Source: Terrimonas ginsenosidimutans (lineage in GTDB: Bacteria; Bacteroidota; Bacteroidia; Chitinophagales; Chitinophagaceae). Taken from it: a stretch of DNA of 64,000 bases. This document shows positions 45,825 through 53,668 of this stretch, one piece after another. The position numbers were made by a program, and so were the translations under genes. The notes under the pieces are model-generated. The model worked only from the letters and a program-made list of their open reading frames with translations. It was not told the origin of the DNA and searched no databases. The stretch lies in NCBI RefSeq assembly GCF_022012415.1, contig NZ_JAKLTR010000010.1, positions 212,270 to 276,269 on the forward strand, written 5' to 3'. Every line of letters starts with the position of its first letter. The first letter of the stretch is position 1.

Positions 45825-47549
45825 ATGCGAAGACTTCTCCTGGCTATTGCGCTGATCAGCACTTCTGTTTGTTTCGCTCAACCTCTCATCACGCGATTTG
45901 AAAGATCAAATGGCACACAAACCCCAACCTATCACGAAGCCATCGATTGGTGGCAGAAACTGGATGCCGCTTCACCAAAAGTGAAAATGGTTCCTATGGG
46001 AGTCACCGACGCCGGTTTACCTCTTCACCTGATCTTCATTTCCAATAGCGGTGATCATAACCTGGTCAATATCCGCAAAAGCAACAAACGCATTTTTCTC
46101 ATTAATAACGGAATTCATCCCGGCGAACCCGACGGCATCGATGCCTGTATGCTGCTCGCAAAAGACATCGTGACCAACAATTATAAATTGCCCGATAATG
46201 TAGTCCTGGCTATCATTCCTATCTACAATATCGGCGGCGCATTGAATCGCAGTGCCAATTATCGTGTCGACCAGGATGGTCCTGAAGAATTCGGCTTTCG
46301 CGGAAACTCCCAGAACCTGGATCTTAACCGCGACTTTATCAAATGCGACTCGAGAGATGCGAGAGCATTCGCCTCTATCTTCCGCCTTCTTGACCCCGAT
46401 GTATTTGTCGATAACCATGTAAGCAATGGCGCCGATTATCAGCACGTGATGACCTTGCTGGCGTCACAACACGACAAACTTGGCGGTGCAATGGGTAATT
46501 TCATGTTCAACGAATTCGAACCAGGCATCTTCTCAAAAATGAAAGCAAAAGGGATCGATCTCATCCCCTATGTGAACGCATTCGGAGATACTCCTGAAAA
46601 TGGATGGTCAGCCTTCTGGGACAGTCCGCGCTATGGCACCGGCTATGCCGCTCTTTGGAATACATTTTCATTCATGCCGGAAAGCCATATGCTTAAACCG
46701 TATGATCAACGTGTGAAAGCTTCCCACGCATTGATGCAATCATTTATCAGCTTTATTTCCGAACACAGCGCTACCATAAAAAAACTCCGCGATGAAGCGA
46801 AGCAGCGTACCAAGACGATGACCACATTGCCCGTAAGCTGGTCGCTCGATCGCAATATCACCAAAGACTACCTGTTCAAAGGCTATACAGCCGGCCGTAA
46901 ACCCAGCGAGATCTCTGGTCTGCCAAGGTTATATTATGACCGCAATGCACCGTTTGAAAAAACGATCAGGATCATGCATCATTACACACCAAAGGAATCC
47001 ATCAATAAGCCTTCAGCCTATATAATTCCGCAAGGCTGGTGGAAAGTGATTGATCTGCTGCAACTGAACAAGATCAATATGCAACAGTTAAAACAGGATA
47101 CCTCCATTGAAGTGGACGTGTACAAGATCGCATCCTACAAAACCTCACCACGGCCTTATGAAATGCACCATGTGAACTCCGAAGTAAAAACAACTTCATT
47201 TACAGAAAAAGTAAACTTCAGAAAAGGCGACTGGCTCATTCCTCTTAACCAGGAAGGAAACCGCTTTATTATGGAAGTACTGGAGCCGCAGGCTGAAGAC
47301 TCTTATTTCACCTGGAACTATTTTGATGGGATACTCGGCCAGAAAGAAGGATACTCCGCCTATGCATTTGAAGAAATTGCCGCCGACTATCTGAAGAAAA
47401 ACCCCTCATTAAAACAACAACTGGAACAGCAGAAAGCTACTGATTCCACCCTGTCAAAAAGCAGCCGTGCACAACTTGACTTTATCTTTCAACGCTCTCC
47501 CTGGTTTGAACCCGCTTACCTGAGATATCCGGTATACCGATTGAGATAG
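45825..47549 (+). CDS. Secreted M14 family metallopeptidase
   Basis: 574-aa exported zinc peptidase. Signal peptide ends VCFAQ (19). Zinc ligands His98 and Glu101 in IHPGEPDG, third ligand His198 in DNHVSNGADY; DLNRDF (166-171) supplies the substrate-binding Arg; catalytic Glu candidate in MPESHML near 290. About 250 further residues form a C-terminal beta-rich part. Only weakly similar in motif detail to the larger M14 protein at 26795-29365. TACTTTTA, one base off the -7 consensus, lies about 20 bp upstream. Confidence 0.88.
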   Translation: MRRLLLAIALISTSVCFAQPLITRFERSNGTQTPTYHEAIDWWQKLDAASPKVKMVPMGVTDAGLPLHLIFISNSGDHNLVNIRKSNKRIFLINNGIHPGEPDGIDACMLLAKDIVTNNYKLPDNVVLAIIPIYNIGGALNRSANYRVDQDGPEEFGFRGNSQNLDLNRDFIKCDSRDARAFASIFRLLDPDVFVDNHVSNGADYQHVMTLLASQHDKLGGAMGNFMFNEFEPGIFSKMKAKGIDLIPYVNAFGDTPENGWSAFWDSPRYGTGYAALWNTFSFMPESHMLKPYDQRVKASHALMQSFISFISEHSATIKKLRDEAKQRTKTMTTLPVSWSLDRNITKDYLFKGYTAGRKPSEISGLPRLYYDRNAPFEKTIRIMHHYTPKESINKPSAYIIPQGWWKVIDLLQLNKINMQQLKQDTSIEVDVYKIASYKTSPRPYEMHHVNSEVKTTSFTEKVNFRKGDWLIPLNQEGNRFIMEVLEPQAEDSYFTWNYFDGILGQKEGYSAYAFEEIAADYLKKNPSLKQQLEQQKATDSTLSKSSRAQLDFIFQRSPWFEPAYLRYPVYRLR

Positions 47550-47565
47550 ACTGAATGGTGAGAGG

Positions 47566-47669
47566 AAGTAAAAAGTCAAAATTAAAAAGTAAAAAATATT
47601 CCCCTTATACAGGTGTTGATCCCTGATAAACGAAACTGTTTTTTACTTTTTAATTTTGACTTTTTACTT
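47566..47669. repeat. Family B inverted repeat between convergent M14 and MFS genes
   Basis: Arms of about 31 bp at 47566-47596 and 47639-47669 are near-perfect complements around a 42-nt loop. The left arm starts 16 nt after the peptidase stop. The right arm overlaps the last 20 bp of the MFS gene, so it encodes the final K-V-K-S-Q-N and the stop. Confidence 0.88.
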
Positions 47670-48873
47670 TACCCTCATCCATTTTGCGAAAGATCAACCT
47701 CGCCATCACGATCGTGATCACCAGCACGAAAATGCTGATATACCCAAGCCACTCATACCGGTAGATCTTTCCGGATGGATCATCGTATACAATAAAACCA
47801 GCGAGTAAAGATGCCAGCCCGGTACCGATCTGCTGTACGCATCCATTAAAACTCATAAAGCTTCCCCGCTGTTCAGGAGGAACCACTTCACTGATCATTG
47901 CCTGTGCAGTTAATGCTCTTCCTGTAGCAAATACAAACCAGAAGGCGAAGACCGTCAGCACCAGTGAAAAGGGCATCACCGGCATTTTTGTAAGCAACAA
48001 CACCATGAACAGAGAAAGGAACACCGACCATGAATAAATAGGCAGCTTCCCCTTCTTATCAGACAGTCGCCCTAATAACAACGCAGCGATCAGGGATGCA
48101 CCTCCTCCCACGAGATAAATGGTGGGGATCACATTTTTCGAATAGCCTTTATTGAACTCCATATACGGAGTGATAAAAGGGATGATCAGGAAATGCCCGA
48201 TCATCAACAGGCAAGAAAAGATGAGTGCTGAGATCTGCCGGTTGGTCCGGATCACCTTTCCCAGTAAAACCAATGGGGGCGTCCGTGTAAGCCCGCTATC
48301 AAGATGGCCTCTCATTGCCGGCACAAAACGGATCACGAATGGGATCAGCACCAGTCCTATTCCGGCAACAAAAAGAAATGGTACATGCCAGTCCTCATGA
48401 AACAGGTTGGCCAAGTACAAAGAAAACGGAACACCTAATATCGATGCAATTGCAAATGAAATAGAAACAGACGCCATTGCCTTACCTCTTCTTTCATAGG
48501 GGAAAATATCCGCGATGATCGCCAGCACCTGCGCTCCGATAATGCCGCCAAACAATCCCGCCACGATCCTCGCGGCCAGCAACAACGGATAAGAGGTGGC
48601 CAGTCCGCAGGCAATAGTCCCGGCGATAAAGCCTGCATAAGAATAAAGCAGGATCTTCTTCCTGTCATAACTATCCACGATAAACGCCGTCGCAAAACCA
48701 GATACCGCCGCACTGATCGAATACGCACTCACCATAAAGCTGAATTGCCTCGGTGAAATATTAAAATACGGAGTGAGATAGTTATTCAGCGGCATCATCA
48801 CCATAAAATCCAGGAAATGGGTAAAATTGAGGCCTGCCAACAACAAAAGTATGATCAGTTCTTTACGGGTCAT
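47650..48873 (-). CDS. MFS transporter
   Basis: 407-aa major facilitator protein with 12 predicted helices: LLLAGLNFTHFLDFMVMMPL as helix 1, VDSYDRKKILL as the loop 2-3 motif A, and a second half starting near 210. Closest in feel to arabinose-efflux-type (AraJ/DHA1) exporters; substrate not predictable. The C-terminal KVKSQN is encoded by a family B repeat arm, so the native tail has probably been replaced or extended by the repeat. Divergent from the Gfo/Idh/MocA gene at 49093. Confidence 0.88.
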   Translation of the reverse strand: MTRKELIILLLLAGLNFTHFLDFMVMMPLNNYLTPYFNISPRQFSFMVSAYSISAAVSGFATAFIVDSYDRKKILLYSYAGFIAGTIACGLATSYPLLLAARIVAGLFGGIIGAQVLAIIADIFPYERRGKAMASVSISFAIASILGVPFSLYLANLFHEDWHVPFLFVAGIGLVLIPFVIRFVPAMRGHLDSGLTRTPPLVLLGKVIRTNRQISALIFSCLLMIGHFLIIPFITPYMEFNKGYSKNVIPTIYLVGGGASLIAALLLGRLSDKKGKLPIYSWSVFLSLFMVLLLTKMPVMPFSLVLTVFAFWFVFATGRALTAQAMISEVVPPEQRGSFMSFNGCVQQIGTGLASLLAGFIVYDDPSGKIYRYEWLGYISIFVLVITIVMARLIFRKMDEGKVKSQN

Positions 48874-48929
48874 GAATGCGCAATATACCTATCTTTAGGG
48901 GGAGGGGGTGTGGGAAGTTGAAAAGTTTT

Positions 48930-49044
48930 GGAGGTTTCAAAGGTTCCATGGGTTCCAGAAGTGCGGGCGACTTAAATCTGAAACTATTGTCACCAGTGGC
49001 AATACCAAATATTAAGGAACCTTTGAACCCTATGTGAAACCTCC
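48930..49044. repeat. Family D inverted repeat between MFS and oxidoreductase genes
   Basis: GGAGGTTTCAAAGGTTCC (48930-48947) and GGGTTCC nearby mirror GGAACCTTTGAACCC and GTGAAACCTCC at 49016-49044. Outer stem is 10 bp and perfect; inner parts pair less regularly. Words of 8-9 bases (AGGTTTCAA, AGGTTCCA) repeat within each arm, as in the other families. It lies between two divergent 5' ends. Confidence 0.6.
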
Positions 49045-49092
49045 CCTCCCCCCTCGTTCACCTCTTGTCTTTAAAACAAAACCTAACGATCT

Positions 49093-50412
49093 ATGCGCCG
49101 CAGGGATTTCATCCGCAACACTTCACTTGCCACTGCAGGAGTAACCATCCTGAATTTTCCTGTATTTGGAAAAAATGCTCCATCAAACAAAGTTGTACTG
49201 GCCGTAATGGGCGTTAACAGCCGCGGCTCCTATCTGGCTGAATGTTTCGCTTCGCTTCCAAACGTAGAGATCGCCTATCTCTGTGATGTGGAAGAAAAGG
49301 CTATCGCCAATGGATTGAAGCCTTTTGCCGGAAAATCAAAAAAACCGGCCATAGTAAAGGATATCAGGAAACTGGTAGAGCAGAAAGACTTTGATGCGCT
49401 CGTAGTGGCAGCTCCCGATCACTGGCATGCTCCCGCTGCCATCCTTGGCGTTACACATGGTAAACACGTATACGTGGAAAAACCATGCAGCCATAATGCC
49501 TATGAAGGAGAACTGCTCATCCAGGCAATGAAAAAATATCCAAAGCAACTGATCGAAATGGGTAACCAGCGCCGTTCATTTCCAAACCTCACTGAAGCCG
49601 TACGACTGGTAAGACAGGAAGGAATCATTGGCAATGCCTATTTTGGAAAAGGATGGTACGCGAATAACCGGAAATCTATCGGGATTGGTAAGAAAGTGCC
49701 GGTTCCTTCAACGCTCGACTTCGATCTCTGGCAGGGTCCCGCACCGCGCCGTGATTACAAAGACAATCTCGTTCACTATAACTGGCACTGGTTCTGGCAT
49801 TGGGGAACATCCGAAACCTGCAACAATGGAACACACGAAATAGATTGCTGCCGCTGGTTCCTTGGTGTTGATTATCCAACAAAAGTAACCTCCGCCGGTG
49901 GACGATATGCATTCAAAGATGATTGGGAAACCCCGGATACACAGGTTGCCACATTTGAATTCGGTGACCAGAAATCAATCACCTGGGAAAGCCGCAGCTG
50001 TAACATATTTCCTGTAGAAGGCGCCGGAAGAGGTTTCGCTATCTATGGCGATAAAGGAACTTTGGTCAACGGAGGGAATGACGATTATAAGATCTTCGAC
50101 TATAATAATAAACTTGTTAAAGAAGTAAAAAGCGATACAAAGAATGATGCTACCAACGCAGTAAGCGCAAGCGGCAATCTCGATTTCTATCACTTTAATA
50201 ATTTCGTAAACAGTATCCGGGGCGAAGCAAAACTCACTTCCCCTATTGATGAGGGGCATAAGAGCAACCTGCTTTGCCACCTTGCAAACATTGCACAACG
50301 CACAGGAAGAACACTGAAGTGCAACCCGCAGGATGGGCATATCCTGAACGATAAAGAAGCGAGTGCTATGTGGAAACGGGAGTATCAAAAAGGCTGGGCA
50401 CCGATCGTATAA
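49093..50412 (+). CDS. Gfo/Idh/MocA family oxidoreductase with Tat-like signal
   Basis: 439-aa NAD(P)-binding sugar dehydrogenase-like protein. MRRRDFIRNTSLATAG is a twin-arginine export signal, common for this family in Bacteroidota. Rossmann segment VLAVMGVNSRGSYLA (35-49); catalytic motif E129-K130-P131 in YVEKPCSHNAYEG; W-H-W-F-W-H-W-G-T around 235. Such exported members are thought to act on sugars or 3-keto-sugars in the periplasm; the substrate is inferred only. It ends 8 nt before a family C element shared with the convergent membrane protein gene. Confidence 0.9.
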   Translation: MRRRDFIRNTSLATAGVTILNFPVFGKNAPSNKVVLAVMGVNSRGSYLAECFASLPNVEIAYLCDVEEKAIANGLKPFAGKSKKPAIVKDIRKLVEQKDFDALVVAAPDHWHAPAAILGVTHGKHVYVEKPCSHNAYEGELLIQAMKKYPKQLIEMGNQRRSFPNLTEAVRLVRQEGIIGNAYFGKGWYANNRKSIGIGKKVPVPSTLDFDLWQGPAPRRDYKDNLVHYNWHWFWHWGTSETCNNGTHEIDCCRWFLGVDYPTKVTSAGGRYAFKDDWETPDTQVATFEFGDQKSITWESRSCNIFPVEGAGRGFAIYGDKGTLVNGGNDDYKIFDYNNKLVKEVKSDTKNDATNAVSASGNLDFYHFNNFVNSIRGEAKLTSPIDEGHKSNLLCHLANIAQRTGRTLKCNPQDGHILNDKEASAMWKREYQKGWAPIV

Positions 50413-50419
50413 GTGTAAA

Positions 50420-50545
50420 AAGTATCGCAGAGTGCGCTAAGGGATCGCAGAGTGCGCAAGGGGATTGCAAAGGGCGCCAAGGGATTGCAAAGGGCTTTAA
50501 GGTCTTTGCGTTCTTTGCGATCCCTTAGCGAACTCTGCGATACTT
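50420..50545. repeat. Family C inverted repeat between convergent genes
   Basis: Arms 50420-50452 and 50513-50545 are complementary over 33 bp with two mismatches; core words are AGTATCGCAGAG, GCGCTAAGGGATCGC and complements. The 60-nt interior repeats GTGCGCAAGGGG and TTGCAAAGGG. It spans the whole gap between the oxidoreductase stop (50412) and the membrane protein stop (50551). Confidence 0.85.
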
Positions 50546-50550
50546 ACTTA

Positions 50551-50928
50551 CTACGCAACCACCGGTAAAAGAAAAAGCATAAACCCCAGGAAAAACAAGA
50601 CGGTAAGCAAATGCGCATATGCATTTCCTTTAGGAAAGAAAATAAACTGCTCCACCAGTCTGCCCAGCCAGAACAAAGAAATGCCCGCCAGTAAAGCCCT
50701 CCCAAGCCCGGTTGTATAAAGGTCTCTCGGGTAAAAGAAACACAGAAAAGCAAACAGCAAAAACACAAATACCAGCCGAAGATTCAATACCTGCATAATA
50801 CCCCGGTTCACCTCACTCAACTTGCGCAGCTCCGTTCTCCATTTGAACAATCTCCAGAACCCCATATGGAATACCGCAAACAGCAGGCTGTGCACGCCGC
50901 ATACGTATATCCATATCTCTTTCTGCAT
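50551..50928 (-). CDS. Small four-helix membrane protein
   Basis: 125 aa with four hydrophobic segments (about 4-22, 43-62, 72-88 and 102-122) and short charged loops; no export signal beyond the first helix and no recognisable family motif. It starts 3 bp after the DUF1080 gene stop and is the last gene of the oxidoreductase-DUF1080 operon. A role as membrane partner of those exported proteins is a guess from context. Confidence 0.75.
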   Translation of the reverse strand: MQKEIWIYVCGVHSLLFAVFHMGFWRLFKWRTELRKLSEVNRGIMQVLNLRLVFVFLLFAFLCFFYPRDLYTTGLGRALLAGISLFWLGRLVEQFIFFPKGNAYAHLLTVLFFLGFMLFLLPVVA

Positions 50929-50931
50929 CTG

Positions 50932-52293
50932 CTATAGCTTTCTGATTTTAATGCTGCGGAAGCTTACCGCATTTCCGTGATCCTGCAACAGGATATAGCC
51001 TTGCTTTGCCTCTCCAAAAGCCGGCCACACTTTGTATTTACTTAACGCAACCAGGTCGCGGTAAGCCTGTGATCCTCTCTGATACTCCAGCACTTTTATT
51101 CCGTTCAGGTAATGTTCTACCCTATTGTCCGGATGAACGATAACCCTTCCTGAATTCCATTCTCCCGGTTGTTTGATAAATCGTTTTTGCTTATCCGCTT
51201 TGATCAGGTCATACAGGGAAGCAAGCGTACGGTTGCCATCGCGGCCAAGCTTCGCATCCGGATGAAGTGTGTCGTCCAGTAACTGATACTCCAGTCCGAT
51301 GGCAGAACCCTGGTTGTTCTCTGAAAGCGTAACAAAATATTTGACGCCGCTATTCGCACCGGCCGTTAATTTAAAATCAAAAGAGAGATCAAATGCGCTG
51401 AATTGTTCTTCCGTTACAATATCACCGCCATTGGTTGATTCCGCACCGGTTGACGCCAGTACACGCAATTCACCATCCCTGATCTCCCAGCCATTCTGCG
51501 GGAACCCGGGTTTGTAAGCTCCTTTCCATCCTTTGTTACTTACACCATCAAACAGCAGCTTCCACCCGGCTTTCTTTTCTTCTTCAGTTAGTGTATTCGG
51601 AATTGTATTCACTGTATAAATGTTTGAAGGAAATGAAGCGGGTTTCAGGTCGCTGGTCTTTATCCGGATATTTTTCCAGAATATTTTCTTTCCGGCCATT
51701 TCCGGTTTACCTATACTATGCACCTGTAATGCGATGATCCCTTTCGCATCCACACTATCCACCACATAAGCTGCCGGCTTATCGTTGATCCATGTCTTGA
51801 TTTTATTGCCGATACATTCAACTCTTACCTTATTGTAAACGCCGGTCTTCAAAAGATCCTGCGCGGAAGGATTCAGCATCAGCGGATACAACCAGTCCCT
51901 CCTGCTTTCATCATACACACCAGCCGTCCACTTACGGGAAGAAGGATCCAACTCATATTGATAACCGAAGACTTTGCCTTTTCCTTTATTTCCCGCGGCA
52001 TCATACTGACTGCGGAACTGTATGCCTGAGTTCGATGTTGTATCCATGATCTTTACTTCAAGCTCCAGTACAAAATCGCCATACTCTTTATCCGTGATCA
52101 GGAAAGTATTGGGCGTATTGGGAACGGTGATACCGACAATTGCATTCTCTTCAATTTTGTATTCCGCGTCTCCGGCAACCTTTTTCCAGCCGTTGAGAGA
52201 CTTACCATCAAAAAGGTTTGTCCAGCCTTTTTGAGCATTTACAGAAACCGCGAGACTTAACAATGCGAACGCTGTGATAGTGCTTTTCTTCAT
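50932..52293 (-). CDS. Protein with two DUF1080 (3-keto-disaccharide hydrolase-like) domains
   Basis: 453-aa secreted protein: signal peptide ending SVNAQ (21), then two copies of the concanavalin-like DUF1080 fold. First about 22-200 (WTNLFDGKSLNGWKKVAGD, GIQFRSQYDA, IKTWINDKPAAY), second about 230-453 (WKLLFDGVSNKGWKGAY, GVKYFVTLSENNQGS, VEHYLNGIKVLEYQRG). The family is linked to hydrolysis of 3-keto-glycosides, in step with Gfo/Idh/MocA oxidoreductases. It starts 1 bp after the upstream oxidoreductase gene stop, so both are co-expressed. Confidence 0.88.
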   Translation of the reverse strand: MKKSTITAFALLSLAVSVNAQKGWTNLFDGKSLNGWKKVAGDAEYKIEENAIVGITVPNTPNTFLITDKEYGDFVLELEVKIMDTTSNSGIQFRSQYDAAGNKGKGKVFGYQYELDPSSRKWTAGVYDESRRDWLYPLMLNPSAQDLLKTGVYNKVRVECIGNKIKTWINDKPAAYVVDSVDAKGIIALQVHSIGKPEMAGKKIFWKNIRIKTSDLKPASFPSNIYTVNTIPNTLTEEEKKAGWKLLFDGVSNKGWKGAYKPGFPQNGWEIRDGELRVLASTGAESTNGGDIVTEEQFSAFDLSFDFKLTAGANSGVKYFVTLSENNQGSAIGLEYQLLDDTLHPDAKLGRDGNRTLASLYDLIKADKQKRFIKQPGEWNSGRVIVHPDNRVEHYLNGIKVLEYQRGSQAYRDLVALSKYKVWPAFGEAKQGYILLQDHGNAVSFRSIKIRKL

Positions 52294-52294
52294 C

Positions 52295-53485
52295 TTAAAC
52301 CAGGTTATAAGCTGTTTTCCAATTTTGAATAGTATGAGAATACATGGCTTTGTTTGCCAGGTGTACGCAAATGGCGGTAGTGGCTCCGGTCTTCACATTT
52401 GACACAGGGATCTTCCCCTGTGTAATGCATTCATGAAATTCCTTCAGCGCATACCATGTTCCGTCTTTCATCTTTTCCTTCATGATAGATGTTCCGCCGT
52501 CGTTATTCCACTCTATGGGAGAAGCTCCCGTAACGCCATCTACTGTCTGCAACTGTTTTCGTGTTTCGGCTTCGGGATAGAAGATGCCTTCATGCGGCAA
52601 TAGAGAGACCATTCCGCGCGTGCCTTTGATCTTGAAGATGTATCCTTCTTTTGCGTTCCCACAGGTTGCACCGAAGTTGCCGATCATTCCCTTCCTGCTA
52701 TAACGGAGAATGGCCTGCACATTATCATATGTTTCTCTTCCATCTTTATAAAAATCAATTCCCCCGGTTCCAAGTATCTCATCAGGGTGCGTGTCAAAAG
52801 CCCAGTTGATAAAATCCATCTGATGGGAAAGCAATTCCGCTGTCAGCCCACCGGATCTGCGTTTATACATCCGCCAGTTGATCTGCTCGTCGGAATATCC
52901 TGCCGGCACAGGTCTTCTCCAGTTCCAGTTCCTGTCCCAGCGGCAATCGATCTGTGTAACGGCTCCAAGATAACCGCTCCCGATCATCTGCTTCACCTTG
53001 AAATAAAGTGGCGTATAGCGGTACTGATGACCGACCATCAATGTTTGTGAAGAAAGTTTCTGACTGAGCTTTACAAGGTCCAGGGCTTCCTCAATGGAGA
53101 ATGTCATTGCCTTCTCGAGATAAATATGCTTGCCGGCCAGCAGCGCATCTTTGGCAACTGGATAATGCATATCCAGGGAAGTAGCGATGACTACAGCCTG
53201 GATGGATTTATCGTCAAGAAGTTTACGGTAGTCTTTATAGATAGCAGCAGCAGAAGCCGCAGCTACTTTTTTTGCGGCATCCAGGCGAAAATCAAGGACG
53301 TCGCAGAGCGCAGCAATAGTGAATTGATCTTTGAATTCACCAAGAACAGATGCGATGCCTTTACCACGATCTCCACAGCCAATGATGCCTACACGGATCG
53401 GTCCGGAAGCTCTTTTCCAACTGGCGTTGAGCAGCAAACCGCCGGTTAACAAACTGGTATTCAGGAGAAAATCCCTTCTTTTCAT
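52295..53485 (-). CDS. Gfo/Idh/MocA family oxidoreductase, EKA variant
   Basis: 396 aa. Tat-like signal MKRRDFLLNTSLLTGG; Rossmann VGIIGCGDRGKGIA (32-45). The catalytic motif reads E124-K125-A126 (YLEKAMTFS) where most members have EKP, so the lysine is kept but the proline is lost. First gene of a three-gene operon with the DUF1080 protein and the small membrane protein, 1 bp spacing. The likely job is oxidation or reduction at C3 of a sugar handled by the DUF1080 protein (inference). Confidence 0.88.
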   Translation of the reverse strand: MKRRDFLLNTSLLTGGLLLNASWKRASGPIRVGIIGCGDRGKGIASVLGEFKDQFTIAALCDVLDFRLDAAKKVAAASAAAIYKDYRKLLDDKSIQAVVIATSLDMHYPVAKDALLAGKHIYLEKAMTFSIEEALDLVKLSQKLSSQTLMVGHQYRYTPLYFKVKQMIGSGYLGAVTQIDCRWDRNWNWRRPVPAGYSDEQINWRMYKRRSGGLTAELLSHQMDFINWAFDTHPDEILGTGGIDFYKDGRETYDNVQAILRYSRKGMIGNFGATCGNAKEGYIFKIKGTRGMVSLLPHEGIFYPEAETRKQLQTVDGVTGASPIEWNNDGGTSIMKEKMKDGTWYALKEFHECITQGKIPVSNVKTGATTAICVHLANKAMYSHTIQNWKTAYNLV

Positions 53486-53560
53486 ATTTGAGCAAAACGG
53501 AGTTTCTCAAATGTACGGTTTCGTGGTCTTTTAGGCTAACCAAATTTTCGAAAGGTGAGG

Positions 53561-53650
53561 GAGTATCGCAAAGGACGCAAGGGACACGCAGAGGGCGCAA
53601 AGATGGTCTTTGCGTTCTCTGCGATCTCTTTTGCGCCCTTTGCGATACTC
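53561..53650. repeat. Family C inverted repeat after the first giant gene
   Basis: GAGTATCGCAAAGGACGCAA at the left mirrors the complement at the right (ends GCCCTTTGCGATACTC at 53650), about 42 bp per arm with several mismatches. It ends 18 nt before the stop codon at 53669. Between the arms is almost no loop, so a single long hairpin is expected in the 3' end of the giant transcript. Confidence 0.82.
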
Positions 53651-53668
53651 TTACAAAAACTGAATTTA

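Noticed and set aside
15219..47669. Family B arms as outward promoters (TAATTTTG fits TAnnTTTG)
   Set aside because: Two copies lie between convergent genes, where outward promoters would make only antisense RNA, and no -33 box is kept; the stop-codon association fits a 3'-end role better.
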